A stretch of 64,000 nucleotides of DNA. Origin: Ampelomyces quisqualis (taxonomy: Eukaryota > Ascomycota > Dothideomycetes > Pleosporales > Phaeosphaeriaceae). Location: contig JAGTXZ010000005.1 of the NCBI GenBank assembly GCA_018398575.1, positions 1,736,001 through 1,800,000 of the forward strand, given 5' to 3'. Numbering within the stretch: position 1 is the stretch's first letter; the number at the start of each line of letters is the position of its first letter. Made by a program: the position numbers and the translations under genes. Shown here piece by piece: positions 33,515 through 45,026 of this stretch. The notes beneath the pieces were generated by a model. That model had not been told where the DNA came from. It did not search any database and saw nothing but the letters and a program-made list of their open reading frames with translations.

Positions 33515-35756
33515 ATGCGCTTTTCACTGACCCAGTCGCTGCTCGGGCTGGCTGCCGTCGCCGCCCCGCTCGCATCCGCTGAGCACTTCATCGAGTCCAA
33601 GTCGCTCAACCCGTGCATGGAGAACTCGGCCTTCTCGGCCACGCTCTTCAATGTGGCCCTCACACCAAACAACCGCAGTCTGTCTTACAAGATCGAGGGC
33701 ATCTCCAACATCTCCGGCAGGATCGAGGCCGAGATGGAGCTGCTCGTCTACGGCTTCCCGGCCATGACGCAGAAGCTCGAGCCCTGCGGCAACAAGGAGC
33801 TCGAGGGCATGTGTCCCATGAACGCCGGACCACTCGTCATCAACTCCAACCTGGACCTCAGCGAGGACGTCATGGCCCAGATTCCAGGCATCGCATACAC
33901 CATCCCCGACTTGGATCTGCTGGTGCGCATCACCATCAAGGACGCCAACACCCGCGTTGTGCGCGCCTGCGTCGAGGCCGAACTGTCCAACGGACACTCT
34001 GTTGACCAGAAGGCCGTCGCATGGGTCACCGCCATCATCTCCGGTCTTGGTCTCGTTGCATCTGCCATTACCTCGGGACTTGGCCACTCCAACACCGCTG
34101 CCCACGTGGCCGCCAACGCCATGTCGCTCTTTGGCTACTTCCAAGCGCAAGCCCTCATCGGCATGTGTGCCGTCCCACTTCCGCCCATTGTCGCTGCCTG
34201 GACCCAGAACTTCCAATGGTCTATGGGTATCATCCGTGTCGGCTTCCTCCAGAAAATGGCCAGCTGGTACCAGCGTGCCACTGGGGGGACTCCCACCACC
34301 CATCTTTCCCAGCTCTCTTCCATCTCCGTGGAAGTGCAAAAGAGGCTAGCGAGGCGTGGACTCGAAGCCGTTGCTCCCGTGGCTGATCGTCTGATGTCTC
34401 GCAGTAATGCTGCCGCGACTGAGGCTCAAGCTGGTGGCAAGCGACTCGTGCTTCACGGAATTGAGCGGGTAGGCTTCAAGGCCAAGATCGAGACCACCAA
34501 CATCTTCTTTACCGGTTACACCTTCTTCATCATCTTTGTCCTCTTCACCGTCATTGGTGTTCTTGCCTTCAAGTACATCTGCGAAGGTCTCGTCAAGGCT
34601 GGCAGGATGAAGAGCGACCAGTTTGTCGACTTCCGTAATGGCTGGCAGACGGTGTTAAAGGGTATCTTGTTCCGTGTCGTTCTCATTGGCTTTCCTCAAA
34701 TGATGATGCTCAGCTTTTGGGAGCTGACTCAACGCGACTCTGCTGGTCTTGTCGTTCTCGCCATCTTGACATGCCTCACCATGATCGGCATTCTTGCTTG
34801 GGCTTCATCCAAGGTCGTTCGAATTGCGCAACGCTCCATCGCCATGCACAAGAACCCTGCCTACATCCTCTACTCGGACCCGACTGCTCTGAACAAGTGG
34901 GGCTTCTTGTACGTCCAGTTCAAGGCTGCCGCTTATTGGTTCATCATCCCATGGCTCGGATACCTCCTCATCAAAGCCATGTTCGTCGGTTTCGCTCAAA
35001 GCAGTGGAAAGGCACAGGCTATTGCCCTTGTCCTCATTGAGGCTGGTCTCCTCGTTGGTGTCTCGGTGCTCCGGCCATGGATGGACAAGAAAACCAATGG
35101 TTTCAACATCGCCATCGCTGCTGTCAATTTTCTCAGCTCCTTCTTCCTTCTCATGTTCACGGAGATATTCAAGCAACCTGTAAGTTCCATCTCTGTGACT
35201 CATCTTGGAATTCAATTAACAAATTCAGCCTATCGTCACCGGTGTCATGGGTGTCATTTTCTTCGTTGTCAACGCCGCTTTCGCATTGGTGCTTCTCGTC
35301 ATGCTGCTCGTAGCTTCCGGATTTGCGCTCTTCACAAAGAACCCCGACACTCGCTACCAGCCAATGCGCGATGACCGCGGTTCTTTCATCAAGTCGCAGA
35401 CACAATTGACCACCGAGCTTGATGCACTTGGTGCCACTGCACGTGGTGAGGGCAAGGGTACCCACCCTTACACGCAGTCGAGGTCGCGCATCGACGATGA
35501 AGATTACATCTCTTCTGAGGAGCATCAACGACAGATGGCTGCGAAGGAAGGTGGCTTCAGCGAGCACTACCAGCTTGCGCCATCACGCAGCCCTGCCAGC
35601 TCAAACTTTGAGCATAACCCACCATCATTCTACGATCGTGCCAGTCCAGCACCTTCATATAACCAACCACACCAACAACTAAGGAACGACGGACAGTACC
35701 GGTCGACGAACAACTCAAGCCCGTGGCAACGAGGGGCAGGATATGATAATCACTGA
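33515..35756 (+). CDS. FLC-family TRP-like membrane protein (flavin carrier / ion channel)
   Basis: Exons 33515-35179 and 35229-35756 join across a 49-bp intron into 730 residues. A cleavable signal peptide (about residues 1-23, ending A-S-A-E-H) leads into an ML-like luminal domain with paired Cys (N-P-C-M-E-N, L-E-P-C-G-N-K, G-M-C-P-M-N, R-A-C-V-E-A). About nine hydrophobic helices follow between residues 165 and 620 (for example A-W-V-T-A-I-I-S-G-L-G-L-V and F-F-I-I-F-V-L-F-T-V-I-G-V-L-A-F). A Ser/Pro/Gln-rich cytoplasmic tail closes the protein. Order and length match the fungal FLC1/FLC2 group (ML-like plus TRP domains), which is linked to FAD import into the ER, calcium handling and cell-wall maintenance. 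Which paralogue it is cannot be decided here. Confidence 0.93.
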
Positions 35757-38700
35757 CGCCAGAAAGAGGATGAGGAACAGGTGGAGAAGATCATCGAATC
35801 GTATGATCGTTCCTCTGTGCCAAGGATATTCTAAATAATTTCCGCGTGTGCATAGTATAATTTTACGGTTATTACTTGGTCGCATAGAGCTGGAACACGG
35901 CACCTCTCATGACAGGCGGCGTTACTTCACATTGTCATCCTCTAACATGCGGTTGGAAAGTAAAGTCTGCCTAGGTTCAATGAGACTGGGCGACCTTAAC
36001 TGTATAATCTTGTCCATCTCCTTGCGTTTTATCTTTTCTCCACGGTTTTGTGGGTCTCATATGTTCGAACAGGGGCGCATTCTCGAGGCGGCTTGCCTTC
36101 TTTTCTTACCGTCGTTGCAGGTTTGCACTGCGCATCTCGTCTAGAAGGCAGAATGATTCTGCCAAAGCTCGCGAAATCGACTGGCCGTACATTGTGTAGA
36201 ACCAATGAAGAAGTTGTCAATTTCAATTTGTGCACTGGACTGCCAGTGGTTGCGAATGTCTGCGTGACCTGATCGTTCTAGACTCATGGTGAGCACATGT
36301 CGAATCTTTTCCCCGTGTCGGATTTCGGATGTGTCTGATTTCCATGTCGAGGGAAAACCCGCCTGCCCTGCGCATCGTGTCACGTGAGCATGACTACAGG
36401 GGGGGGGGCAACACTCTGGCGTTAATCAAACAGACACGCGCTTCCAGAACAACCGTATTGGGTCTTGACAACTTTGTAGACATGGGTTTGGGAAGCAGGC
36501 GTCCCCAGCCTTATCAACAGTCTGTGCCATTACTGTCCACGACCACCATCTTAGTAAAGCGGAAGGCTGCGCAGAGAGCATTTCATATCCCTGTATTTAA
36601 CTGGAAAGAATAGTTTTACTCCGTACTCGTCGTCCTAGGTAGCACTTTGGACGAGCGCCAAGTACGGTGCCCATCGGCTTGTGCGACTACACAATGTATC
36701 TTTGCTTTTGGAGTATTGGATGCTCTTTTTGGGAGGATAGTTGGTGGTGGGTTTGTGTTTTGGCAGTGGTGTGATGTGCTGCTAGTGCTAGCTGTTTAGA
36801 AGAATAATTGTATACTCTGCAAAAGTCTGCGCTATTACACTGTTGACTGACGTAGTGACTCCGTACTGTACAGGTCTTTTACACTAGAGCTAGACACGGC
36901 TGGGTTTGCATTTCATTTAATCACAGGTGCTGGAACATCCCTATGGATCCAAACAGGGTTAAAGGCAAACTTGTTATTAGCTTTGCAACGGTACTGTCAA
37001 AGTCTTCAACGTTAGGTAAGGCACACAAGCATGATGCATCGCTAGGTCCCAAAAGAACGACGTGTGTCGGGCAAGAGACGTTTGTACTAGGGATGAACAT
37101 GCCCAATCAAAACACAGCACGCTCACGCCGTAATTAAACAGCGATGCGGCACGTTTTGTTAACCGTGCCGATAAAGTTTCTTTTGGAAATCTAGGGCTAC
37201 TTCTCCCGTCGTCTCATTCTTCATGGCCTAGGATTGCACGGGCGAGACGAACCTCGGATTGTAGCCGGGGTACGGATAGAAATGGCAGGATACGGTACGG
37301 AGTACTCTGTAACCGAGCCAAAAATGTTGTCATTACTGTATCGCAACAGCTACCATACTAATTAGCTGGTGATCATTCGGGGTCTGTTCACACAAATAGA
37401 TGAGCGTGCATTCTCTGCGTTATCCCATTTCTTATCAAACGCGCTACGTCGTTTTGCTATACTCGACACCAGGTCAAAAGACCAGTCCTTGCGCGCCCTG
37501 TTTCTGTAACGGACCCCAAAAGAGTTGTACTTACTGTATCGTAACAGACACGTGTCTGTTACAGTTGCTGTTACTCCGTGCACCCATCTCTAAGCTAGTG
37601 CGCAGTCCTCGGGCGCCGGGGTTTTTTTTTCCAGGCGTTAGATTTTCTGGTGTAGCCTCTTTGACTTGGAGGCAACTCGTCCCTGTATACTTTTGCTGCT
37701 GCGCGCTGTAAGTGTCATGTCTTTGGCTCGAGAGACCCCGCTTCCGCTATTTTTATTGCGCCTTTTTAAAAGTTTGCTGCATCATTTATCTTCCAGCACT
37801 ATCTCTAGTAACTTGGCTGGTTCGTGCTTCCACCCCCGGTTAGACCCTGTATACTTGCGCAATATTACAACGCTTGGTTCCACGTATTCCCTGTTCATCT
37901 GCAACGATAATGATGTCCTTTGTCCCGCCAACGCTGTTGTGAAGCCAATCGCACACTGCCCATCAAGGACAATATCACACACTATTGGCATTGTCTGTAC
38001 TTGCACAACGTACCTTTTGGTTGGAAACACTGTTGCGAGATGGAAAGGGCAAAACGACAAGTCTCCCTTGCTTGCCCCCTACGCTCAAGCGAGAGAAGGT
38101 TACTCGGGCCCAACGGTTTCTTAGAAGTATTCCTTAGGATAGCCTCTGCTTACTCCGCAGGCTTGCCACGAACTCCACTCCGTTCAAAGTCGACATCTAC
38201 GCGAAATTAGATGTACGGGCGGGACCAATAAAGCTATCCGCTTTACCCACGATTCCAATATTATTAGAGTTTCCGCTCCTAATATTATTCAGGGTAGTAG
38301 CGGTCGAGGTAGTAGTTAATTAGGTGTCCACAGTCAGTAACGTTTCAGAGCTTCAAGCCACCTATTTTGGGCCGCTTTTGACGTGTTTTTTTTGGCGCAC
38401 TTCTTTTTGACAGGGAGTTCATAATCTATGTACAGTAGTGGGGCTAAAAGGTATGGAACGCTTAGTGAGGGCTTATTGATTTGCCAAGAAATCTTACCTG
38501 TAGGATAACTTCTGGATAGTGATATGTTACTAGAGATATTTGGCCTCATTGCTATAATGGGGCTTCTACGGTAGAGACTCTATCCTGTAGGCTGTACGGA
38601 GTAACCTTCCCAAGCAAGATGCCTATTACAAAATAGCGATCAGAGCAGAGGGCCAAGCACTTGAGCGGAGCCTATCCCAGGCCCCAGCGGCCCAACTAGG

Positions 38701-38849
38701 TACACAATCTCGGTCAAATGTCACGTCAATGTTGTGGAGCACAGTTGTAAATCTGTAGCGGAATATAATTACGCCCATGTCCTCATGGATGATCAAGTGT
38801 CCCTTTATACTCACTTATCCCCTCCTTTGAATGAATCCGTCTTTCCAAA
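35757..38849. other. 3.1-kb gene-poor, TE-like stretch
   Basis: No supported gene. It holds three exact TACGGAGTA/TACTCCGTA copies (36617-36625, 37296-37304, 38595-38603) and near-copies. A roughly 18-bp direct repeat, ATTACTGTATCGCAACAG at about 37333-37350, is repeated with one or two changes at 37531-37547. The second copy runs into a perfect palindrome. Short direct repeats, palindromes and lack of coding frames suggest an old transposable-element remnant, but no transposase or reverse-transcriptase motif was recognised. Confidence 0.45.
37541..37562. repeat. Perfect 22-bp palindrome centred on CACGTG
   Basis: The left arm GTAACAGACAC is followed immediately by its exact reverse complement, giving an 11+11 bp palindrome without spacer. 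The centre is a CACGTG hexamer. It lies in non-coding DNA. Confidence 0.9.
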
Positions 38850-40122
38850 ATGAAGACTCCTAGTATTTCGACTATCGCAACTATCCTTGTCCTCGGCGTA
38901 CAAGTTCAAGCAAAGGGGGGCGGAGGCAGCGGGCATGGAGGCGGGACACCGGGCGGACATATTAATGACCAACCTCCTCCATACGAGAAAATCCCCGGAG
39001 GCGCAACCTTGCCGAATGTCCCGCCACCTCCGTATGAGAAAATTCCCGGAGGCGGGGCAGTTGGCGGAGATCACAAAATACAATCGGGCATCATTGGGGG
39101 CGGAACAGGGGCAATGGGCGGAGTTGGGGCTGTCGGCGGAGGCAGTAAACCACACTCGGGAATTCCTAAGGCTGCGCTACTCGGCGGAACTGCTGTCGGC
39201 GGAACTGGGTTAATCGGCGCAGGCGAGGCATTAGACGGACTCGATGTCCTCCACGGACTCCACCACGCAGGCCAGATGATCAACGGAGGTCACAACGTCG
39301 GTGGAGGCGGAACAGCCAGTGGAGCAGGGACAGTCTCTGCTCCACCGACTGTCCCGCCTCCGCCAACTGTCGGCGGAGGAGGGACAGTTGGGGGACAAGG
39401 AGTACGCGCGGGCGTTGTTGCGGGGGGCGTGGCCGCAACCGCACTCGGTGCAGCGCTTCTAGGTAAGACACTTACAAACCCAGGCAATCGAAACACAGGA
39501 CTAATCCAAGGCCCAGCATTAATGCCGCCGGACTTCAATCCACGCATCCTTGAAGATGTACTTCTCCCGTAAGCGAAACTCCTAAGCGACGAAGTCTAGG
39601 TATTGATTTGAATTTAGGGACCATACAGCTGAGCTGCGAATGTGCAAGATCACTATGAAAACCTTCAAAGGCGGCAATTGCGAAGCCATGGTTGAATGCC
39701 CCGACGGCTCGTCTCAACTTTATGGCGGCCCCAACGGAGAACCCTATGATCACTGTCATCGAGATGAACCCCAGACCATCTACCACCCCCGCACTGGCAA
39801 TATGACCTTGACATTTAAAGAAAAGGACGGATCTGGACAGGGCCAAGGTCTCACCACTCCTGAACTCCAGCTCCCAGCATTAGGATATTCTCTAAAAATC
39901 AACGTCGATACTATATCCAGGGAGTCCTCGAAGCACCGAGACTGTAAACATGGCAAAGATTGCGGCGAAGGTCCATTTATGTGCATGCGCGGGTAAGCCG
40001 CGCACTTCCCCCTATCTGACCACAGCTAACACCATTCTAGCGATGTTAAGAAGGCCTTTGCTAAGTCACAGCGGAAGGTCTGGTATTGCGCTATCCCCCA
40101 GATCAGCACACAGGTGTGGTAG
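38850..40122 (+). CDS. Secreted Gly/Pro-rich protein with an eight-Cys C-terminal domain
   Basis: Exons 38850-39568, 39618-39992 and 40041-40122 join across 49-bp and 48-bp introns into 391 residues. Residues 1-21 form a signal peptide (I-A-T-I-L-V-L-G-V-Q-V-Q-A followed by K-G). The next 210 residues are Gly-rich with P-P-P-Y-E-K-I-P-G-G occurring twice, and they include an Ala/Gly-rich hydrophobic segment (V-V-A-G-G-V-A-A-T-A-L-G-A-A-L-L). The C-terminal 140 residues differ: ordered, with eight cysteines (M-C-K, N-C-E, E-C-P, H-C-H, D-C-K, D-C-G, M-C-M, Y-C-A), an even number suited to disulfides. It stands alone between two empty regions. I recognise no named family; a cell-wall or effector-like secreted role is inference. 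Confidence 0.78.
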
Positions 40123-41223
40123 CCCATATGACATGTATAGTTTCTGCACTAATGAAGAATCAATGCCAAATTATTCCCTCACCTCTACGTTTTTTTTTGG
40201 CATACTCCCTAGTCTATACCCCAATGGATTCCAACTCGTTTGTGCAAGGACGTAAGGAGATATGTGAGCCTCACGTGATGTGCTTTCAATCTTTTCGCTT
40301 CTAGAAGGGTTTGACATCGAATAGGCACCCTTACCATGTCAGCCTTTATGTTCTGAGTGTTTTTGTAATCCAAGCTGTTTCATCGAGCTATTTTAATCTC
40401 ACAGCACATGCAGCTGTACAAACCGGTCTAACTTTATTTGGGAGCACAAAGCCATTGCAAAGCATCAAAGATACGTTTCCTGACTGTTCCGCTCCAAGCA
40501 CCAGCATCTATCCACAGTAAATGGGATTAGACACCCAAGCATTAGGTCAATAATTCAAGTAAAGCGCTTGAAGCGGGTGAGTGTTTGATGTGCCTCTTTT
40601 GACAAACGAGTTTCTCATTGGAAAGGAGAGACGACGTATACTGAAGAGGGTGTGATGGGTCTAAGCATTGTTTGGGATCTGCTTTGGATGAAATTCGTTA
40701 GTCGGTTCTGGGGGCTGTCAAAGTGTGCCTGAAGATTTCGGTACAGAACGATGCAGACCAATGGGGTGCGGTACGGAGTAGTGATTTAGACAATCATCTG
40801 GTCCTTGACAGACTCATGCCACGATGAGTCGTGTTGACGGAAGGTGAATTTGTGTCTGATAGGAGAAAGGGCGCAAGGGCAGAGTCAGTGGAATCTTCTA
40901 GAGACCTTGTCTAAGCGAGACTAGTGCCGTGGCGGTGACCTCACCTGGGCACCTCCCACCCATTGCCGCCTTGGGTCGTTTACCAGAATCTTCCTAGATT
41001 CCAGCTCTCTCCCAGACCCAACCTTTACCGTATCACATTCGAGCATCACCTCCCCATTTGCAATCCACCTGGCAAAGTGAACTAGCAAACGCTTCTACAG
41101 TTCAACGCATAAGAAGCAATCACCGACCCCCCACCAACCGCACACGACAACTCTTTACTCAGCATTCCGACCGACTCCTTCCCAACTCCCTTCTTCACAA
41201 CAACCTCAACTCCATCCGCCACA
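40123..41223. other. 1.1-kb intergenic region, no gene seen
   Basis: It contains one TACGGAGTA copy (40772-40780). The last 300 bases, C-rich and leading to cacaATG at 41224, are the likely MBF1 leader and promoter. Frames at 40086-40520 lack features. Confidence 0.5.
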
Positions 41224-41784
41224 ATGTCTGAAGAGTGGGACGCCGTCACCAAGATCGGAAGCCGCACTCGCGGCTCCGCTGCCGGACCCCGCGAAACCGT
41301 TGTAAAAGGCAAATCCGCGCTCAACGCCGCCCAACGTTCCGGCGCCGTCATCGCCACAGAGAAGAAATTTGCCACTGCTAACGCCGTAAGTCCACACCAC
41401 CATCCCGCTTAAATATAGTCCCGAGCCTTGCTGCCTACAAGACAATCTGCTGACCCATGGTCCCAGGCCGGCAGCGGCTCCTCTGAAGGCCAGCGCCTGA
41501 CCAAGGTCGATCGCTCCGACGACATCGTCAAGCCCAAGACGGTAGGTATCACGGTTGGCCAGGCTATATCCAAGGCACGGTCCGAGGCGAAGAACGACAA
41601 GGGCACGACGATGACGCAGAAGGATCTTGCGCAGAAGTGTAACAGCACACCGGCGATTATTGCAGATTATGAGCGTGGAACAGCGACGCCAGATCAGGGG
41701 TTGCTAGGTAAGATGGAGCGCACGCTGAATGTGGTGCTCAGGGGGGACAAGATTGGGCAACCAAAGTTTCCGAATAAGAAGTAG
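41224..41784 (+). CDS. MBF1: Multiprotein-bridging factor 1
   Basis: Exons 41224-41385 and 41467-41784 join across an 81-bp intron into 159 residues, the standard size. MBF1 is a conserved coactivator that links sequence-specific regulators to TBP and also acts at stalled ribosomes to limit frameshifting. The N-terminal MBF1 domain starts M-S-E-E-W-D-A-V-T-K-I-G. The C-terminal helix-turn-helix (Cro/XRE type) is complete: T-Q-K-D-L-A-Q-K-C-N, I-I-A-D-Y-E-R-G and L-G-K-M-E-R-T-L-N-V-V-L-R-G. The end, P-K-F-P-N-K-K, matches other fungal MBF1 proteins. Confidence 0.96.
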
Positions 41785-42113
41785 AGAGGTGGTGCGGGCA
41801 AATGGCATCATACTCGACGACTGCGATAGCTTTGGCTGTGTGGTAGTCTGGGCTTCTGGACGATTAGCGGGCGTGGTTTTTTCACGGCGTTATTGACGGA
41901 TCATCAAATCATGATAGAAGAACACGGATTGAACAAATAAAGGAACTCGGGAGGATACGTGGCAGCATGTTTAAACCATGCTCCGTTCCACAAGCCGAGT
42001 CGGCATAGAAAGTCAAAGAAATATTCACAACCACAAAGCTCCTCTAGTACGTGACTCGGCAATCGTAAATCGTCCGTTGCAATCTACATAAACCAACAAA
42101 ACACTCTTGATCC
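41785..42113. other. Short intergenic between convergent genes
   Basis: 329 bp between the MBF1 stop and the stop of the histidine phosphatase on the opposite strand. It should contain both 3' untranslated regions; nothing else is seen. Confidence 0.5.
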
Positions 42114-43206
42114 TCACACCCCAGGCGGCCCATGACACATCTCAGGCCCATCACTCGGCCCCCTCTCCGGCACCTCCCTTTTTCCCTCCACCCTCTCCGC
42201 CCTCACAACAACACAAATCACACCCCCCGTCTCCAACTGAAACTCCCTGTGCCCAACGACATGCAACATACTCGCAATCGCGCCCGAATGACTCGTCATA
42301 CTCACAAACACACCGCTTTCGTGCGCAAACACACGGTCCAGAAACGTCGCTAGCCGATAATTCCGGGCATCGAGCGGCTCGCGGTAATTTTTTTCCCAGA
42401 GCAAGTCCGGGTCGGAGAAGTTGGGCTCAAAGGTGAGGTGGGGGTATGTGGCGGTCAAGTGTGTGCGGGTAGAGCGGCGGTCGCAGGTGTGTATGCCTAG
42501 GACTTCGCGGACGAGTTCTTGGATGTATGGTTGGTAAGGGAGGGATAGGCCTTGGAAGGTCAAGTCTGCGGTTTCAATGGTCCGGGTGAGCGGCGACACG
42601 ATGAATTTGTCGGGGATTGGGATGCCGTGTGGGAGTTGCTGGGCCCAGAGATTGTGCACGGCGAGGGCTTGGGATGAGCCGGTGGGCGTCAGGTGGGCGT
42701 CGGACCACGTTATGTTGTCTGCGCCGTTGAGGGCGGAGTAGTAACACTATCATCATTGTCGGGGTTAGGGTTTGGGGGTGAGGGTTGGAGAGGAGGGTTG
42801 TGAACGTACGTCCCAAGCTTTTGTGCCGTATTTGGACTCCGCGACGTTGTGCCATCCTTGGCCATGTCTACCCAACCACAGCACTTTTACATTATCGTCT
42901 TTGGCTAGGCTGCGGATGTGGGCTTCGAATCTTTTCCATCGGTGAGAAGACGAGGAGGGTGTATCCGTGGGATATGTGCGGTTTATGAGGCCAAAGTTGG
43001 ATTTCTTCTGTTGCCATGAGGAAGAGAGTAATTAGACTAGATAGTAGAATTTGAGAGTGGGAGATGGGCTAACGAACAAAATCAAATGTAGTGTCGTCCG
43101 TCGAGTCTTCGGATTGCATGAAATATCCTTTCAGCACGGTGTACTTGAAGTGAAAATCCGATGGCAGCTCCGCAGGGACGGGGACGGAATGCGAGTTGTT
43201 GGCCAT
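42114..43206 (-). CDS. Histidine phosphatase (phosphoglycerate-mutase-like) family protein
   Basis: Exons 43206-43078, 43007-42810 and 42746-42114 join across 70-bp and 63-bp introns into 319 residues. The catalytic phospho-histidine motif L-G-R-H-G-Q-G-W-H-N lies early in the domain. The downstream R-T-I-E-T-A region and the second catalytic His in S-M-T-S-H-S-G-A-I are present, so the active site is complete. The N-terminal 60 residues (F-K-Y-T-V-L-K-G-Y-F-M-Q, S-N-F-G-L-I-N-R-T-Y-P) are typical of a fungal subgroup related to yeast PMU1 rather than glycolytic phosphoglycerate mutase. There is no signal peptide. The substrate is unknown. The first donor is GTTCGT, a weak site, but the joined frame is open and family-like. 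Confidence 0.88.
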
Positions 43207-43853
43207 GTTAAAGTAGGAGATGAGTATCAAACCAATCGAGAGGAATATAATGGAGCTTTTTCCATGTTAGCATCGGAAGTCACGGAGATGTGTTGTGTCG
43301 TAGGTGAGGAAGTAACGCAACATACACCGGGATATTGACGCCGCAGATTCGGGGTGCGTAGGTGATGGGGAATGGAAGCATTACGCATGTGCGCGCTCAG
43401 TTTATCATTTTCGCAAAAGTTGGCAGGAACATGATGCTTGCGGGTGCAGAGTCCAGAGAAGAGTTGGGGTCGCTAAGAACATGGTAGCCAATCGGATGCA
43501 TACACCCATCACGGAGACGGAGGGTTGGAGAACTTGGAGAACTTTGATGTTTCCATTTTACTTTTCGCCCATAAAAAGATCTATGTGCAGAGATTGTCCT
43601 ATTGCAACCACTCCTCAAAAAGCATGCGTGCCAACTCGAGAGAATATCGCTCCGTACCAACTAGGTTGCGTATATCTCAGTGGGAGATAGTATAGCGCGC
43701 CATGATCTAGCAGACTCAACATTGAGAATTGTCCTCATTCTGCCCTCTAGACTGAACATGCTCTCCTGAACTTTTGGAGAACCAAAGACCCCGCCGGAAC
43801 GCCATTGCATGCATGCATCACCCCAGACATCCCTCATATTTCGACCCGGAACA
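43207..43853. other. Intergenic, no gene seen
   Basis: 647 bp between the phosphatase start and the eIF3i stop on the same strand, so it should hold the phosphatase promoter and the eIF3i 3' region. No supported frame. Confidence 0.5.
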
Positions 43854-45026
43854 TTACAAGTTTGCCTGCTCCCTTGCTGCCTCCCGCTCGACCTCGTACA
43901 TGAAGTCAAAGTATGGCTTGTCAAAGTGGTGCACGCGCACGTATCCATCTTCTCCTCCGCTGCAGTATCCCGTGCCTTGGGGGTGAACGGCAACGTAGTT
44001 CAGGGGACCAAAGTGACCACGGACACGACCAATCTCTTCCATGAAGATCTTATGGTAGAAGCGGGCTTCGAACTTTCCTTGACGGGCAGAAGTAGTGGTG
44101 ACATCCATGGCGGCCTGTCCGCCACCGAGGATAACGTAGTCCTTGACGGGGGTGATGGCGGCGCTGTTGAGTGGTGTGTCGGCAACGTACGATTTCAGAA
44201 CGTTCAGCTCTTCGACATCAATGAGCTGGGAGAGTCAGTATCGTAATGCGTGTGTTTGATCGCGACAGGGTACCTTGGCGGTCTTGTCCTTGGAGGCAGT
44301 GATGAAATATGTTCGGTCAGGCGACCACTGGAGATCCGTGACTGTCTTCTGTTAGCGCTGCGTTCGGCATTGGTCTGAGACGAGGCGTGCCCTGCATGTC
44401 CGGCTCGTGTGCATCGTAGTTGCTGCTCAACAGCTCTCCGGTCTTGCCGTCCCACTGTGTGATTGATCCGTCCTCGTGTCCGGAGACGATGTACTTGGCC
44501 AGGTAGCTGAAGCCGGCGACCGTCGCCTTGCTCTCATCGCAGACGATCCTGAGGACCTGCTCGTCGCTCTGCTGCGCCGTCGGGTCGGGGTTGATCTCGT
44601 ATACGACAATGGTGGACAGGTGCCCCGACCGCTTCTCCGTCACCCCGAGCAGTTGCCTGCCGTCGGCGGAGAACTCGCAGCGCTTGATCGACGTGGCGAA
44701 CTCCCAGGTATGCAGAAGCTTGCCGGTCTGGACCTCCCATAACCGCAGTGTGTTGTCTGCGCCGCCGGTCGCGAGAAGTGTGGAATCGTGGTTGACGTCG
44801 ACGGTCCAGAGCGCGCCTTGGTGGCCATGGTAGGTTCCTAAGCGCTCGCCGTTGTGTGACCCTGTGTTGTGTCAGCCTCCTGTGCTCGTCTTGCTGGCAT
44901 GGCTGTGCACATACACCACGCGCACACAACGTGATCCTTGGAGACGGAGAAGATGAGGTCGCCGTCGGCGTTGTATTTGACCTGGGTGAGCGCACGCTCG
45001 TGTCCCGAGAGCAGAATCGGCCTCAT
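43854..45026 (-). CDS. TIF34: Translation initiation factor eIF3 subunit i (WD40)
   Basis: Exons 45026-44915, 44861-44391, 44341-44274 and 44225-43854 join into 340 residues, the normal length. eIF3i is a seven-bladed WD40 propeller in the eIF3 complex and supports scanning and 43S assembly. The start is M-R-P-I-L-L-S-G-H-E-R-A-L-T; later blades include G-H-Q-G-A-L-W-T-V-D-V, L-A-T-G-G-A-D-N-T-L-R-L-W-E and L-Q-W-S-P-D-R-T-Y-F-I-T-A-S. The end has G-G-E-D-G-Y-V-R-V-H-H-F-D. Intron 2 (44342-44390, 49 bp) begins GC instead of GT, yet it has a GCTAAC branch site and AG end. Removing it restores the conserved V-T-D-L-Q-W-S and keeps the frame, so it is best read as a GC-AG intron. Confidence 0.95.

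Noticed and set aside
37782..38060. 92-codon minus-strand frame as a possible transposon protein fragment
   Set aside because: No protease, integrase, transposase or reverse-transcriptase motif could be identified.
42760..42775. ttagggttt inside the phosphatase intron
   Set aside because: Single unit within a short G-rich intron, probably chance.
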